Source: Brevibacillus porteri | Lineage (GTDB): Bacteria; Bacillota; Bacilli; Brevibacillales; Brevibacillaceae | DNA: 64,000 nt | Reading direction: 5' to 3' | Assembly: GCF_003013475.1 (NCBI RefSeq) | Contig: NZ_PXZO01000042.1 | Location: 62,001 to 126,000 of the forward strand | The notes under the pieces: generated by a model | The model's database searches: none | The model's input: the letters and a program-made list of their open reading frames with translations, nothing else | Told to the model about the DNA's origin: nothing | Made by a program: the position numbers and the translations under genes | Shown: positions 55,256 through 62,636 of the stretch, one piece after another | Numbering within the stretch: the stretch's first letter is position 1 | How the letters are laid out: every line of letters starts with the position of its first letter

Positions 55256-56119
55256 TTAACGTCCACTAGCTTTCCCGATACAACCACACATCTCCATCTT
55301 GGCGAGAGCCACTTCTTTGACCGCCTGCTTGGCCTGCTTCATATAGGTGCGTGGGTCGTTTTCCTGTGGGTTGTCGTCAAATACGCCCTTGATCGCTTGT
55401 GAAAACGCGATACGCAGCTCTGTCGCTACGTTCATTTTTGCCATGCCGAGCTGAACCGCCCGCTTCACCTGCTCCTCGGGAATTCCCGAACCGCCGTGCA
55501 ATACAAGCGGCACAGAAACACGACGAGCAATCTCTTCGATACGAGCAAAATCAATGCGCGGCTCCCCCTTGTAAATCCCGTGAGCCGTACCAATGGCCGG
55601 AGCCAACGTATCTACGCCAGTCAACTCGATAAATCTCTCGCACTCAATCGGGTCAGCCAGTGCAGCATCTGCATCGTCCACGACGAGATCGTCCTCCACG
55701 CCCCCGACCTTGCCGAGCTCTGCCTCCACATTGACACCGCGCTCCCTAGCCAGCTCCACTACACGCCGCGTCATCTCCGCATTTTCCGCAAAAGGATGCA
55801 TCGACGCATCGATCATGACCGATGTATAACCCGCTTCGATACATCGCACGATCAGCTCCTCTTCATGACAATGATCCAAATGCAGGGCAATCGGCACCCG
55901 GGCCTCTTCTGAGGCTACCCGGGCAATTGCTGCTATATACTCAGGTCCGAGATGCCGAACCGTTCCGACTGTGGTCTGTAAAATGAGCGGTGCGTTTGCT
56001 TCGCAAGCCGCCTCCACTACTGCTTGGAGCATTTCCATCGTGTGTACGTTGAATGCCCCCACACAATATCCTTGCTCCCTTGCTGTGCGCAGCATCTGTG
56101 TCGATGATACCAACGCCAT
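55256..56119 (-). CDS. Class II fructose-/tagatose-bisphosphate aldolase (GatY/KbaY type)
   Basis: 287 residues. The class II aldolase zinc ligands are in LHLDHCHEEE, AELGKVGGVED, GTAHGIYKGEPRIDF and LHGGSGIPEEQ, and the substrate loop MAKMNVATELR is present. The GTAHG form, and the operon with a tagatose-type kinase and a DeoR regulator, favour tagatose-1,6-bisphosphate, cleaved to dihydroxyacetone phosphate and glyceraldehyde 3-phosphate. The ribosome site GGAGG lies before the ATG. It is the second gene after the regulator. Confidence 0.92.
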   Translation of the reverse strand: MALVSSTQMLRTAREQGYCVGAFNVHTMEMLQAVVEAACEANAPLILQTTVGTVRHLGPEYIAAIARVASEEARVPIALHLDHCHEEELIVRCIEAGYTSVMIDASMHPFAENAEMTRRVVELARERGVNVEAELGKVGGVEDDLVVDDADAALADPIECERFIELTGVDTLAPAIGTAHGIYKGEPRIDFARIEEIARRVSVPLVLHGGSGIPEEQVKRAVQLGMAKMNVATELRIAFSQAIKGVFDDNPQENDPRTYMKQAKQAVKEVALAKMEMCGCIGKASGR

Positions 56120-56153
56120 ATCGATCCCTCCGTTTCCTTTCTGATCTGGTAGT

Positions 56154-56933
56154 TTACCTGGTCACGCCCTGCAAGCTCGCCAGCTCCAGGTTGATGCCCA
56201 GCTCCGCGTACTTACTGACAAGATGCTGTGCCGCCGCATCCGTAATAATCCGATCGACATCGGACAACCCGGCGAACTTCGCCAAATGCGTCTCTCCGAA
56301 CTTGCTGTGGTCGGCCAGCACATAGACTTTTCTGGCGCGTTCCATCATGACTTGGTTGATTTGCGCTTCTGCCAGATTGAGTGTCGTCAGCCCATTTTCC
56401 GGATGAACCCCATCTGCCCCGATAAAGCATTTGAAAACAGAAAGTCCTCGCAAATTGTCCGCTGCGACAGAACCAACGAGCGCAAAGGATTTGTGGCGCA
56501 TCTCTCCACCGATCAAGATAACGTGATGCTTGCCTTGACTGTTCAGCTCCATGGCGATGTTGACCGCATTCGTCACGACAGTCAGATCATTCAAGCCGCG
56601 CAGCAGCTTGGCGAGCTCCATCATCGTTGTCCCTGCCCCGAGAATAACCGTGTCCCCCGGCTGGATGTGCGACAGCGCTTGATGAGCGATCGCTTGCTTC
56701 TCTTCGCTTTTCTCTTCCAGCTTCTCTGTAAAACTGCGCTCCAATGGCAAGAAATTCGTAATCGTCGCTCCCCCGTGAATGCGCGTCAAGAGACCATCGT
56801 TTTCGAGCTTGATCAAATCTTTTCGGATTGTTACTTCAGACACATCCAGCGCCAGACTCAATTGGCTGACGGTTACGCTCTGTTCTGCTTTCAATTGTTC
56901 GAGGATCTTGCTGTGCCGTTCGGCTGCCAGCAT
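56154..56933 (-). CDS. DeoR-family sugar operon regulator (GatR/LacR-like)
   Basis: 259 residues; GGAAGTGAAG precedes the ATG. The N-terminal winged helix is complete (SVTVSQLSLALDVSEVTIRKDLIKLENDGLLTRIHGGA), and the C-terminal DeoR sensor domain holds the sugar-phosphate pocket pattern (VILGAGTTMMELAKLL, KCFIGADGVHPENGLTTLN). It is first in the long sugar operon and is likely to repress it, being released by a pathway phosphate such as tagatose-6-phosphate. TTTC-type repeats lie at 56966-57010 just upstream. Confidence 0.92.
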   Translation of the reverse strand: MLAAERHSKILEQLKAEQSVTVSQLSLALDVSEVTIRKDLIKLENDGLLTRIHGGATITNFLPLERSFTEKLEEKSEEKQAIAHQALSHIQPGDTVILGAGTTMMELAKLLRGLNDLTVVTNAVNIAMELNSQGKHHVILIGGEMRHKSFALVGSVAADNLRGLSVFKCFIGADGVHPENGLTTLNLAEAQINQVMMERARKVYVLADHSKFGETHLAKFAGLSDVDRIITDAAAQHLVSKYAELGINLELASLQGVTR

Positions 56934-56965
56934 AGGACTTCACTTCCTTACGATCATGAATTATC

Positions 56966-57010
56966 TTGTTTCGTTTTATTTCCATTTTCCTTTCGTTTAC
57001 TTTCATTTCG
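56966..57010 (-). promoter_or_regulatory. TTTC (GAAA) repeat array, candidate DeoR-family operator
   Basis: Five TTTC units, some paired as CGAAATGAAA and CGAAAGGAAA on the minus strand, lie 33-77 bases upstream of the regulator start. DeoR-family regulators of sugar operons often bind GAAA-rich direct repeats. Not proven here. Confidence 0.35.
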
Positions 57011-57060
57011 ATCTTAGCATTGTAGAAAAACGGATGTCAAACAAGTTATGAAATTTTCCG

Positions 57061-57106
57061 AAAATAAAACCAGCCTGCTCTGGTTCTAGACCAAAACAGA
57101 CTGGTT
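57061..57106 (-). terminator. Terminator of the LysR-family gene
   Basis: AACCAGTCTG with a following TGGTC pairs with ACCA and CAGGCTGGTT on the minus strand, then TTTTATTTTC. It also insulates the sugar operon promoter. Confidence 0.75.
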
Positions 57107-57123
57107 GGTTGTTGGTTGCCGCT

Positions 57124-57996
57124 TTACCCGATATCCCGACTTTCCAGCATGAAATCAATAAACTTCTTATGTGCCCGTGAAAGCCACTTGTTTTTATGGT
57201 AGGCAATTTGCGCATAGAACAACAGCTCTTCCTCGCACGCTATTATTTTCACTTTTTGCTCATTCAACAAGGCTTCGACGCTAATATACGGCATCAAGCT
57301 CACGCCTAGCCCGTTCGCCACACTCTGCTTGATCGCTTCCATACTGGAGAACTCCAGGTGGTGCTTCGGCTTGATCTCTCTTTTTTCCAGGAAGCGTTGA
57401 AAAAACCGCCGCAGAGCACAATGCTCCCCGCTAAAAATCATACATTCCTCGCCAGCATCCTCTATTTTTTCAAACGAATGATCGCGCCCCCCGATAAAAA
57501 CCAAACGTTCCGTAGAGAACGGCTCCACGACCAGATTCGGATCATCGAGCTTTGGCTCCAACGTGATCACGATATCCAATAGACCATCATGCAGCTTTTC
57601 CCGCAGTCGACTGCAGTCGTCCATTACAAATGAAATATTCACACCCGGGTAGCTCGCTCTGTACTTAGACAAAATGTCACCCAGCCGATAGATCGTAATC
57701 GTCTCCGAGGCTCCGATGCGCAGCTCTCCTTGCAGTGATTGCTCATTCGCCGATATATCCTTGATCTTCGCATACGAAACCAGCAGCTCCTCGACATACG
57801 TGTACAGCTCGCGGCCATAAGCGGTCAACTGAATTTTCTTTCCCAATCGATCAAACAGAGGGACACCCATTCCTTCTTCCAACTGCTGAATATGGGAGGT
57901 AATCGTCGCCTGTGAATATTGCAGAGCTTGTGCCGCCTTCGTAAAGCTGTTGAAATCGACGACTGCCTTAAAGGTTTGAAATTGGCGAATCTCCAT
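57124..57996 (-). CDS. LysR-family transcriptional regulator
   Basis: 290 residues. The N-terminal helix-turn-helix is typical (FNSFTKAAQALQYSQATITSHIQQLEEGMGVPLFDRLGKKIQLT). The periplasmic-binding-protein-like effector domain spans about residues 90-290. It is divergent from a DJ-1/PfpI gene across 149 bases containing two dyads, so that gene is the probable target. The effector is unknown. Confidence 0.92.
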   Translation of the reverse strand: MEIRQFQTFKAVVDFNSFTKAAQALQYSQATITSHIQQLEEGMGVPLFDRLGKKIQLTAYGRELYTYVEELLVSYAKIKDISANEQSLQGELRIGASETITIYRLGDILSKYRASYPGVNISFVMDDCSRLREKLHDGLLDIVITLEPKLDDPNLVVEPFSTERLVFIGGRDHSFEKIEDAGEECMIFSGEHCALRRFFQRFLEKREIKPKHHLEFSSMEAIKQSVANGLGVSLMPYISVEALLNEQKVKIIACEEELLFYAQIAYHKNKWLSRAHKKFIDFMLESRDIG

Positions 57997-58035
57997 GCCC
58001 GCTCCCCCTTGCCCGCATATTTATTATCAGAAATC

Positions 58036-58091
58036 CTGAAGATCATCTTCAGAACTTTCATTTTTACTAATAATCAATGATAGCATATGAT
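58036..58091. promoter_or_regulatory. Two dyads in the LysR-DJ-1 intergenic region, candidate LysR sites
   Basis: CTGAAGATCATCTTCAG (58036-58052) is a perfect 17-base palindrome 40 bases from the LysR start. ATCA-N11-TGAT (58073-58091) has the 11-base spacing typical of LysR boxes. Confidence 0.45.
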
Positions 58092-58145
58092 TCTTGGTAA
58101 GTACCGGTACGGCTTGAAGGATTCGAACACAGGAGCTGATTTTCG

Positions 58146-58736
58146 ATGAAAAAAGTGTGCTTGTTATTACCGAATGGTTTTGAAGCAGTAGAGGCTAGCG
58201 TATTTACAGATGTGATCGGCTGGAACAAGGAAGAGGGCGACGGAACAACGGAGCTGGTGACGGTGGGAACGCGCAAAGAGCTGAAATGCACGTGGAATTT
58301 TACTGTGATCCCCGAAATGGTGATCGACGATGCGGATGTAAATGACTTCGATGCATTGGCACTGCCTGGCGGTTTTGAGCAGGCGGGGTTTTATGAGGAT
58401 GCTTATCGCGAGGACGTTCTCGCTTTCATACGTGAATTTGAAAAGCAAGGCAAAGTGATCGCTTCCATCTGTGTTGGCGCACTTCCCCTTGGGAAAAGCG
58501 GGATTTTGCAAGGACGAAAAGCAACGACCTACAACCTGAACAACCAGTTGCGGCAAAAGCAACTAGCTGCGATGGGCGCAGATGTCATCCCTGACCAATC
58601 CATCGTGATCGACAACAATGTCATCACCTCGTACAACCCTTCGACCGCTTTTGATGTGGCATTCACCTTGCTGGAGTCGCTGACATCCCGCGAAAACACC
58701 GACAATGTGAAACGCTTGATGGGGTTTCTTATATAA
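58146..58736 (+). CDS. DJ-1/PfpI family protein
   Basis: 196 residues. The conserved Glu (LPNGFEAVEASVF) and the nucleophile-elbow Cys (VIASICVGALPLGKSG, Cys about 108) are both present, followed by the Thr- and Asn-rich loop. The family includes glyoxalase III-like deglycases, chaperones and stress proteins; the activity here cannot be told. It is divergent from a LysR-family gene and probably under its control. A terminator follows. Confidence 0.9.
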   Translation: MKKVCLLLPNGFEAVEASVFTDVIGWNKEEGDGTTELVTVGTRKELKCTWNFTVIPEMVIDDADVNDFDALALPGGFEQAGFYEDAYREDVLAFIREFEKQGKVIASICVGALPLGKSGILQGRKATTYNLNNQLRQKQLAAMGADVIPDQSIVIDNNVITSYNPSTAFDVAFTLLESLTSRENTDNVKRLMGFLI

Positions 58737-58737
58737 T

Positions 58738-58784
58738 AAAACCGGCATTCTGCCCATTGCTCTTGGGTAAATGCCGGTTTCTTT
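58738..58784. terminator. Bidirectional terminator between DJ-1 and esterase genes
   Basis: AAACCGGCATT pairs with AAATGCCGGTTT; an inner CCC/GGG pairing narrows the loop. The two genes converge. Confidence 0.82.
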
Positions 58785-58791
58785 CTGCTAT

Positions 58792-60138
58792 TTAACGAAC
58801 AAGCTTGCCAGCGCTCACTGTGTCTATATGAATGAGAATATCAAATGCTTGCCCAAGCGAAGTTGTTATAGAGTTTGGTTTGCTTGGATCAGCAGAACCG
58901 AATCCAATCAAAAACGGCCGTTCTTCCTCTAACCATTTTTGGGTGAGACCTGTAGCATTCCGTAAATCAACAAAGTATTGATCCTTTGAGACTTGATCCA
59001 GAGTATGATTGAATGTTTTTGGATCATTCGATTGAATGGTAGCTGGAACAATTTTATTTTCAATGTTAAACGCGTTATAATCGCCTTTCCCGAATGAAGT
59101 TCCAATCGTTACATATTCCTTTCCATAATGCTCCAGTAAATACTGACCGGCGAGCTTCGGGTATACCTCTTGCAACATATTGTTCTTTGCGATGTGCCCA
59201 TTGTGACCCCATACGATTGTTTTTCCCAGCTGTTCATGAGCCCACTTCGCATTCTCAAACATCGCGATATCATGCTTCAAAAATAAATCAGATGGATTCT
59301 CCGAGAAGTTGAAATACATGCCAGTAAATTGCTCAATGACCTTGGCGTGTTGCTTAATCCTTGCGAACTCCTTGGATTGGCCGTTCAGACTGCTTTTGTT
59401 TTGTTCCAATATTTCCGTGATTTCTTTCGCTTGCTCCTGATGTTTTTTCTGAATGGCCACTGGCAAAGCTGAATAGGTTTCCAGGTCCTTCGTAACTTCG
59501 GCAAGTTCCTTCATTTTATTATTCACACGGGGCAGCAGGTCAGGCTTATATTTTTTTATATACTGTCTGATCTCATCGTATACATTTTCGCTGACATTTT
59601 GTACATCCATTCCGACCACCCGCAGTTTCGTTTCGTTCTCGGGATCGGCATTGTACTCACGCATCCATTCCAGCATGTCTACGATTTCTTTTGTTTGAAA
59701 TATAGGCATTAGGAATTTACTCGGATTCCCTTCTCCTGTGAGAACGTAATGATCAAGTTTCAATGCGTTGCCCCAGTTTTCTTCTAATACAAGGGTGGTA
59801 AAGCCCATTTCCATGACGAGAAATTCAACAAACCGGTGTTTCATCGTATAAATTTCACGACTTCCATGATTTGCCTCACCTAAACCTACGATTGAAGCAG
59901 AACCGATCATTTGGCGCAGCGGTTCAATATCTTTAAGATCAGTCCCAGGCTCAGCGCTATTCAATTGAAAAGAGTTCAGCTCTAACCATTCTTTTGGACT
60001 TAGATTTTCTGCCTTCTTCCCTTGTTGTTGTTCGCTGTCCGTCTCGGTTAATGGAGCTGTATTCGTGCATCCTGTTATGAGTAAACCACAAATCGATACC
60101 GCGACGATGCTACTTCTGTAAAAGGCCGTCAAGTTCAT
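58792..60138 (-). CDS. Erythromycin-esterase-family lipoprotein
   Basis: 448 residues from the ATG at 60138 (GGAGG nine bases upstream; the frame runs on to 60240). A lipobox (LLITGCTN) makes it surface-anchored. The erythromycin esterase (Ere/EreA-like) fold is shown by IVGLGEANHGSREIYTMKHRFVEFLVMEMGFTTLVLEENWGNA with the catalytic-site His in ANHGS, VVGMDVQ, and IVWGHNGHIAKN with the second conserved His. Family members hydrolyse macrolide lactones or succinoglycan-related and other esters; many chromosomal Bacilli copies are not linked to resistance. TGACA-type sites lie upstream, as in the neighbouring kinase-regulator module, so it may be part of that regulon. Confidence 0.87.
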   Translation of the reverse strand: MNLTAFYRSSIVAVSICGLLITGCTNTAPLTETDSEQQQGKKAENLSPKEWLELNSFQLNSAEPGTDLKDIEPLRQMIGSASIVGLGEANHGSREIYTMKHRFVEFLVMEMGFTTLVLEENWGNALKLDHYVLTGEGNPSKFLMPIFQTKEIVDMLEWMREYNADPENETKLRVVGMDVQNVSENVYDEIRQYIKKYKPDLLPRVNNKMKELAEVTKDLETYSALPVAIQKKHQEQAKEITEILEQNKSSLNGQSKEFARIKQHAKVIEQFTGMYFNFSENPSDLFLKHDIAMFENAKWAHEQLGKTIVWGHNGHIAKNNMLQEVYPKLAGQYLLEHYGKEYVTIGTSFGKGDYNAFNIENKIVPATIQSNDPKTFNHTLDQVSKDQYFVDLRNATGLTQKWLEEERPFLIGFGSADPSKPNSITTSLGQAFDILIHIDTVSAGKLVR

Positions 60139-60210
60139 TTCTCTTTCCTCCAAACAACTTTGTATGCTCAAAGTATGGCCCGGGCACTGCCTGTACAACA
60201 AGTAACGTTT

Positions 60211-60273
60211 TGTCATAAGGTTCAGACGCCCTGTTACCAACGTTTTCTCCTTACCCTATATGACAATTTGTCA
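60211..60273. promoter_or_regulatory. TGTCATA/TGACA sites upstream of the esterase gene
   Basis: TGTCATA at 60211-60217 and the 13-base palindrome TGACAATTTGTCA at 60261-60273 lie 73-135 bases upstream of the esterase start. The same core occurs upstream of the fused kinase-regulator at 62376 and its partner. Confidence 0.4.
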
Positions 60274-60277
60274 TCAA

Positions 60278-60310
60278 AAAAAGCACCGGATCTTGAAGAT
60301 CGGTACTTTT
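60278..60310 (-). terminator. Hairpin upstream of the esterase gene
   Basis: On the minus strand AAAAGTACCGATC pairs with GATCCGGTGCTTTT across TTCAA, followed by Ts. It would stop read-through into the esterase gene. Confidence 0.6.
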
Positions 60311-60397
60311 GAAATAGCATTTCCAATGTCATATGCTGCAATCGGGGATAAGAATAAGCCATCCATCACACCCTACTGGCAAAAGGAGTGGTGAATC

Positions 60398-60556
60398 ATG
60401 GAGAAAAAGCGAGGTTCTGGCGAGCACGAGCCCACAGTAGCGCCAAGCATGTACGGTCATGATCCTTTGGAAGAAAAGGCGACGGAAAAAGAAGTGGAAA
60501 AAGGGGATTACACAAAGGTAACGCGGCTGTTCCTCGACCGAACGCCGGAAGAGTAA
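60398..60556 (+). CDS. Small acidic hypothetical protein, 52 residues
   Basis: Too short to be found by length filters but well supported: AAGGAG nine bases before the ATG, a clean stop at 60554, and a terminator straight after. It encodes MEKKRGSGEHEP..., a hydrophilic protein rich in Glu and Lys ending RLFLDRTPEE, with no signal peptide or membrane segment. I do not recognise the family. Such small proteins are often sporulation- or stress-induced in Bacilli, but nothing in the sequence shows that. It lies between the esterase and the second kinase-regulator, on the opposite strand. Confidence 0.6.
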   Translation: MEKKRGSGEHEPTVAPSMYGHDPLEEKATEKEVEKGDYTKVTRLFLDRTPEE

Positions 60557-60581
60557 AGACGGGATTTCTCCCGTCTTTTTG
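60555..60581. terminator. Bidirectional terminator of the small ORF and kinase-regulator copy 2
   Basis: AAAGACGGG pairs with CCCGTCTTT across six bases, with Ts following on the plus strand and A-rich sequence on the other. Confidence 0.85.
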
Positions 60582-60585
60582 TCAT

Positions 60586-62376
60586 CTATAGGATACTCTC
60601 AGTTCGTGCCAGTTCAATTGCTTCTTCCCGGTTGCTGACACCGAGCTTCGAGTAAAGAGTGGAACAGTAATTCCGTACCGTTCCCTCCGATAAATATAGT
60701 TTGGTGGCAATCGACTTGTAACGAAGCCCATCCGATAAAAGCTGTAAAATCTCCCTTTCCCGTTTCGTTAATCCATAGGGATCATTCGGGCTGTACTTCT
60801 CTAATTGCTCACGTTGGCGCTTCATCTCTTCAAATACGCGTGTAGCGATCGACTGATCAAGCCACGTTCCCCCGCTATAGATGAGCTTCAGCGCTTCCAT
60901 CATCTCTTTTGGACGAGTAGACTTCAGCATATATCCTTCCGCCCCGTGCTCCAACGCTGATGCTGCCTGTACCGAATCCTCGAACGTTGTCATGACCACA
61001 ATCTTCATGTTCGGCCAACGTTCTTTCATTTGAAGGAAGGTCTCCAGTCCGTTCATCCCTTGCATGTGCACGTCCATTAACACGATATCCGGCTGGTGTC
61101 GCTCACACTGTTCTAAAGCTTCTTGCCCATCACTCGCTGTACCCACAACGATAAAGTTGTCCTGCTGGCTTAAAATTTGCTGTAAGCTGTCGGCAATCAT
61201 CACCTGATCATCAACAATAAGCAGGCGGATACTTCCCTGTCCAGCTTCTGCCTGTATGGGAACATTACAAATGACAACGGTCCCTTGCCCTGATTGTGAA
61301 TGAACGGACAGCGTACCTTGCTGTTGCTCAAGCCGTTCTTTTATTCCCTTTAGTCCTAAGCCGAATTCGATGGACTCTAGTCCGTTTCCATTATCTTCAA
61401 TTTGTAAACGGAGTTGCTGACTTTCGAAATACAGATCAACAGCTATCACACTTGCTTGGCCGTGACGAACCGCATTTGTGAGCAATTCTTGCAGGCAACG
61501 ATATAAAGAAATGCTCATTTTTTGCATAACGAGCGTCTCACTTCCGATCACACGGAAGTTGACCGTTACACCTGTTGACTTCATAAATTCTTCCGTCAGT
61601 TCCAGGAGCGACTCACTTAACGACTGGTTGAACCGGGCATGAGCATGAGAGAGCTGATGCAGATGCTTTCTGATATCATCCAGGCTGCCCTGTGCTATGG
61701 AGACAAGTTTATCAACTCGTTCGACCTGTGAATCAGGAACCGAGGATCGGAGCGATTCCACGCCAACAATCAAAGAGGTTAACGCATGTCCAATCGTGTC
61801 ATGCAACTCATGTGACAGCCGATTACGTTCTTCGATCAGTGTCAGCTCCTCGATTTGCTTAATATGCTGCTCCAATAATTGCTTCTGTTCTTGAATAATG
61901 CGGCCTTGCTTATGAGACTCGATTAATATGCTAAATGCCATACCAATCGCAAAACCAAAGCTGCAACTAAACATGAACTCGTACGGGAGACGATTGGTAA
62001 TCAACCCGTTCAGAGCCGGAAAAATAATCCCACTAGAGATTCCCGTCCACATATACGTTCTGCGACTACTGGCCACACCAATAATGATTACTAGTAAAAC
62101 GAAAGGCCAAGTCAATCCAGGCGCTACAAAGGCCACAAATAGATAAAAAAAGCCTGTCATTACGACTTCGACTGCCAGATACCAATCTTTTTTTCTATAT
62201 TGAACGATCAATGGAATGGCATAAACCAAAAGGGCACTAAGGATGATGACTCCGAACGGAACGGCTATCATTGCCGGATACATAACATCTGCGATGACGA
62301 TGATGCCTAGCCAGATCGTTCGCAAGGCAAAAATCACCCAATTGTACCAGAACCATTTTTTTATGTTGAATATCAT
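60586..62376 (-). CDS. Sensor histidine kinase fused to NarL/LuxR-type response regulator (copy 2)
   Basis: 596 residues with an ATG at 62376 (GGAGT upstream). The order is the same as in copy 1: five or six membrane helices (residues 1-140), HisKA_3 (ELHDTIGHALTSL, phospho-His about 192), HATPase (NAVRHG, DNGNGLESIEFGLGLKGI), a linker of about ten residues, receiver (LMDVHMQGMNG, Asp about 435) and LuxR helix-turn-helix (LTKREREILQLLSDGLRYKSIA). The similarity to copy 1 runs the full length, so both descend from one fused ancestor. It is divergent from a serine hydrolase gene across 260 bases with TGTCA/TGACA repeats. Confidence 0.9.
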   Translation of the reverse strand: MIFNIKKWFWYNWVIFALRTIWLGIIVIADVMYPAMIAVPFGVIILSALLVYAIPLIVQYRKKDWYLAVEVVMTGFFYLFVAFVAPGLTWPFVLLVIIIGVASSRRTYMWTGISSGIIFPALNGLITNRLPYEFMFSCSFGFAIGMAFSILIESHKQGRIIQEQKQLLEQHIKQIEELTLIEERNRLSHELHDTIGHALTSLIVGVESLRSSVPDSQVERVDKLVSIAQGSLDDIRKHLHQLSHAHARFNQSLSESLLELTEEFMKSTGVTVNFRVIGSETLVMQKMSISLYRCLQELLTNAVRHGQASVIAVDLYFESQQLRLQIEDNGNGLESIEFGLGLKGIKERLEQQQGTLSVHSQSGQGTVVICNVPIQAEAGQGSIRLLIVDDQVMIADSLQQILSQQDNFIVVGTASDGQEALEQCERHQPDIVLMDVHMQGMNGLETFLQMKERWPNMKIVVMTTFEDSVQAASALEHGAEGYMLKSTRPKEMMEALKLIYSGGTWLDQSIATRVFEEMKRQREQLEKYSPNDPYGLTKREREILQLLSDGLRYKSIATKLYLSEGTVRNYCSTLYSKLGVSNREEAIELARTESIL

Positions 62377-62476
62377 TTTTCATGTACTCCTGCTCGTTTG
62401 AATGGTAAGGAATTTCCCGAATGTTTCTGACTCATCATGCCTCACCAATTCCCGATTCGTCAAGCAGAATGCGCCG

Positions 62477-62561
62477 TGTCATATAGCCTTTATGACATTC
62501 TATCATGCCGGAAATATGATGGGTTAGCACGTTGTCATATATAGATAGAACGGTATTGTCA
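62477..62561. promoter_or_regulatory. TGTCATA/TATGACA sites between kinase-regulator copy 2 and the serine hydrolase gene
   Basis: TGTCATA-N7-TATGACA is a perfect inverted repeat at 62477-62497; the right arm continues as TGACATTC, the octamer repeated in the first module. Two further TGTCA units at 62533 and 62557 are 24 bases apart. Confidence 0.5.
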
Positions 62562-62636
62562 CTATGTGATTTTACAGCCCTGAGAATAAGGTGGATGTGT
62601 GAAACAACACATTTCAACTTACAGGAGCGATGCGAA

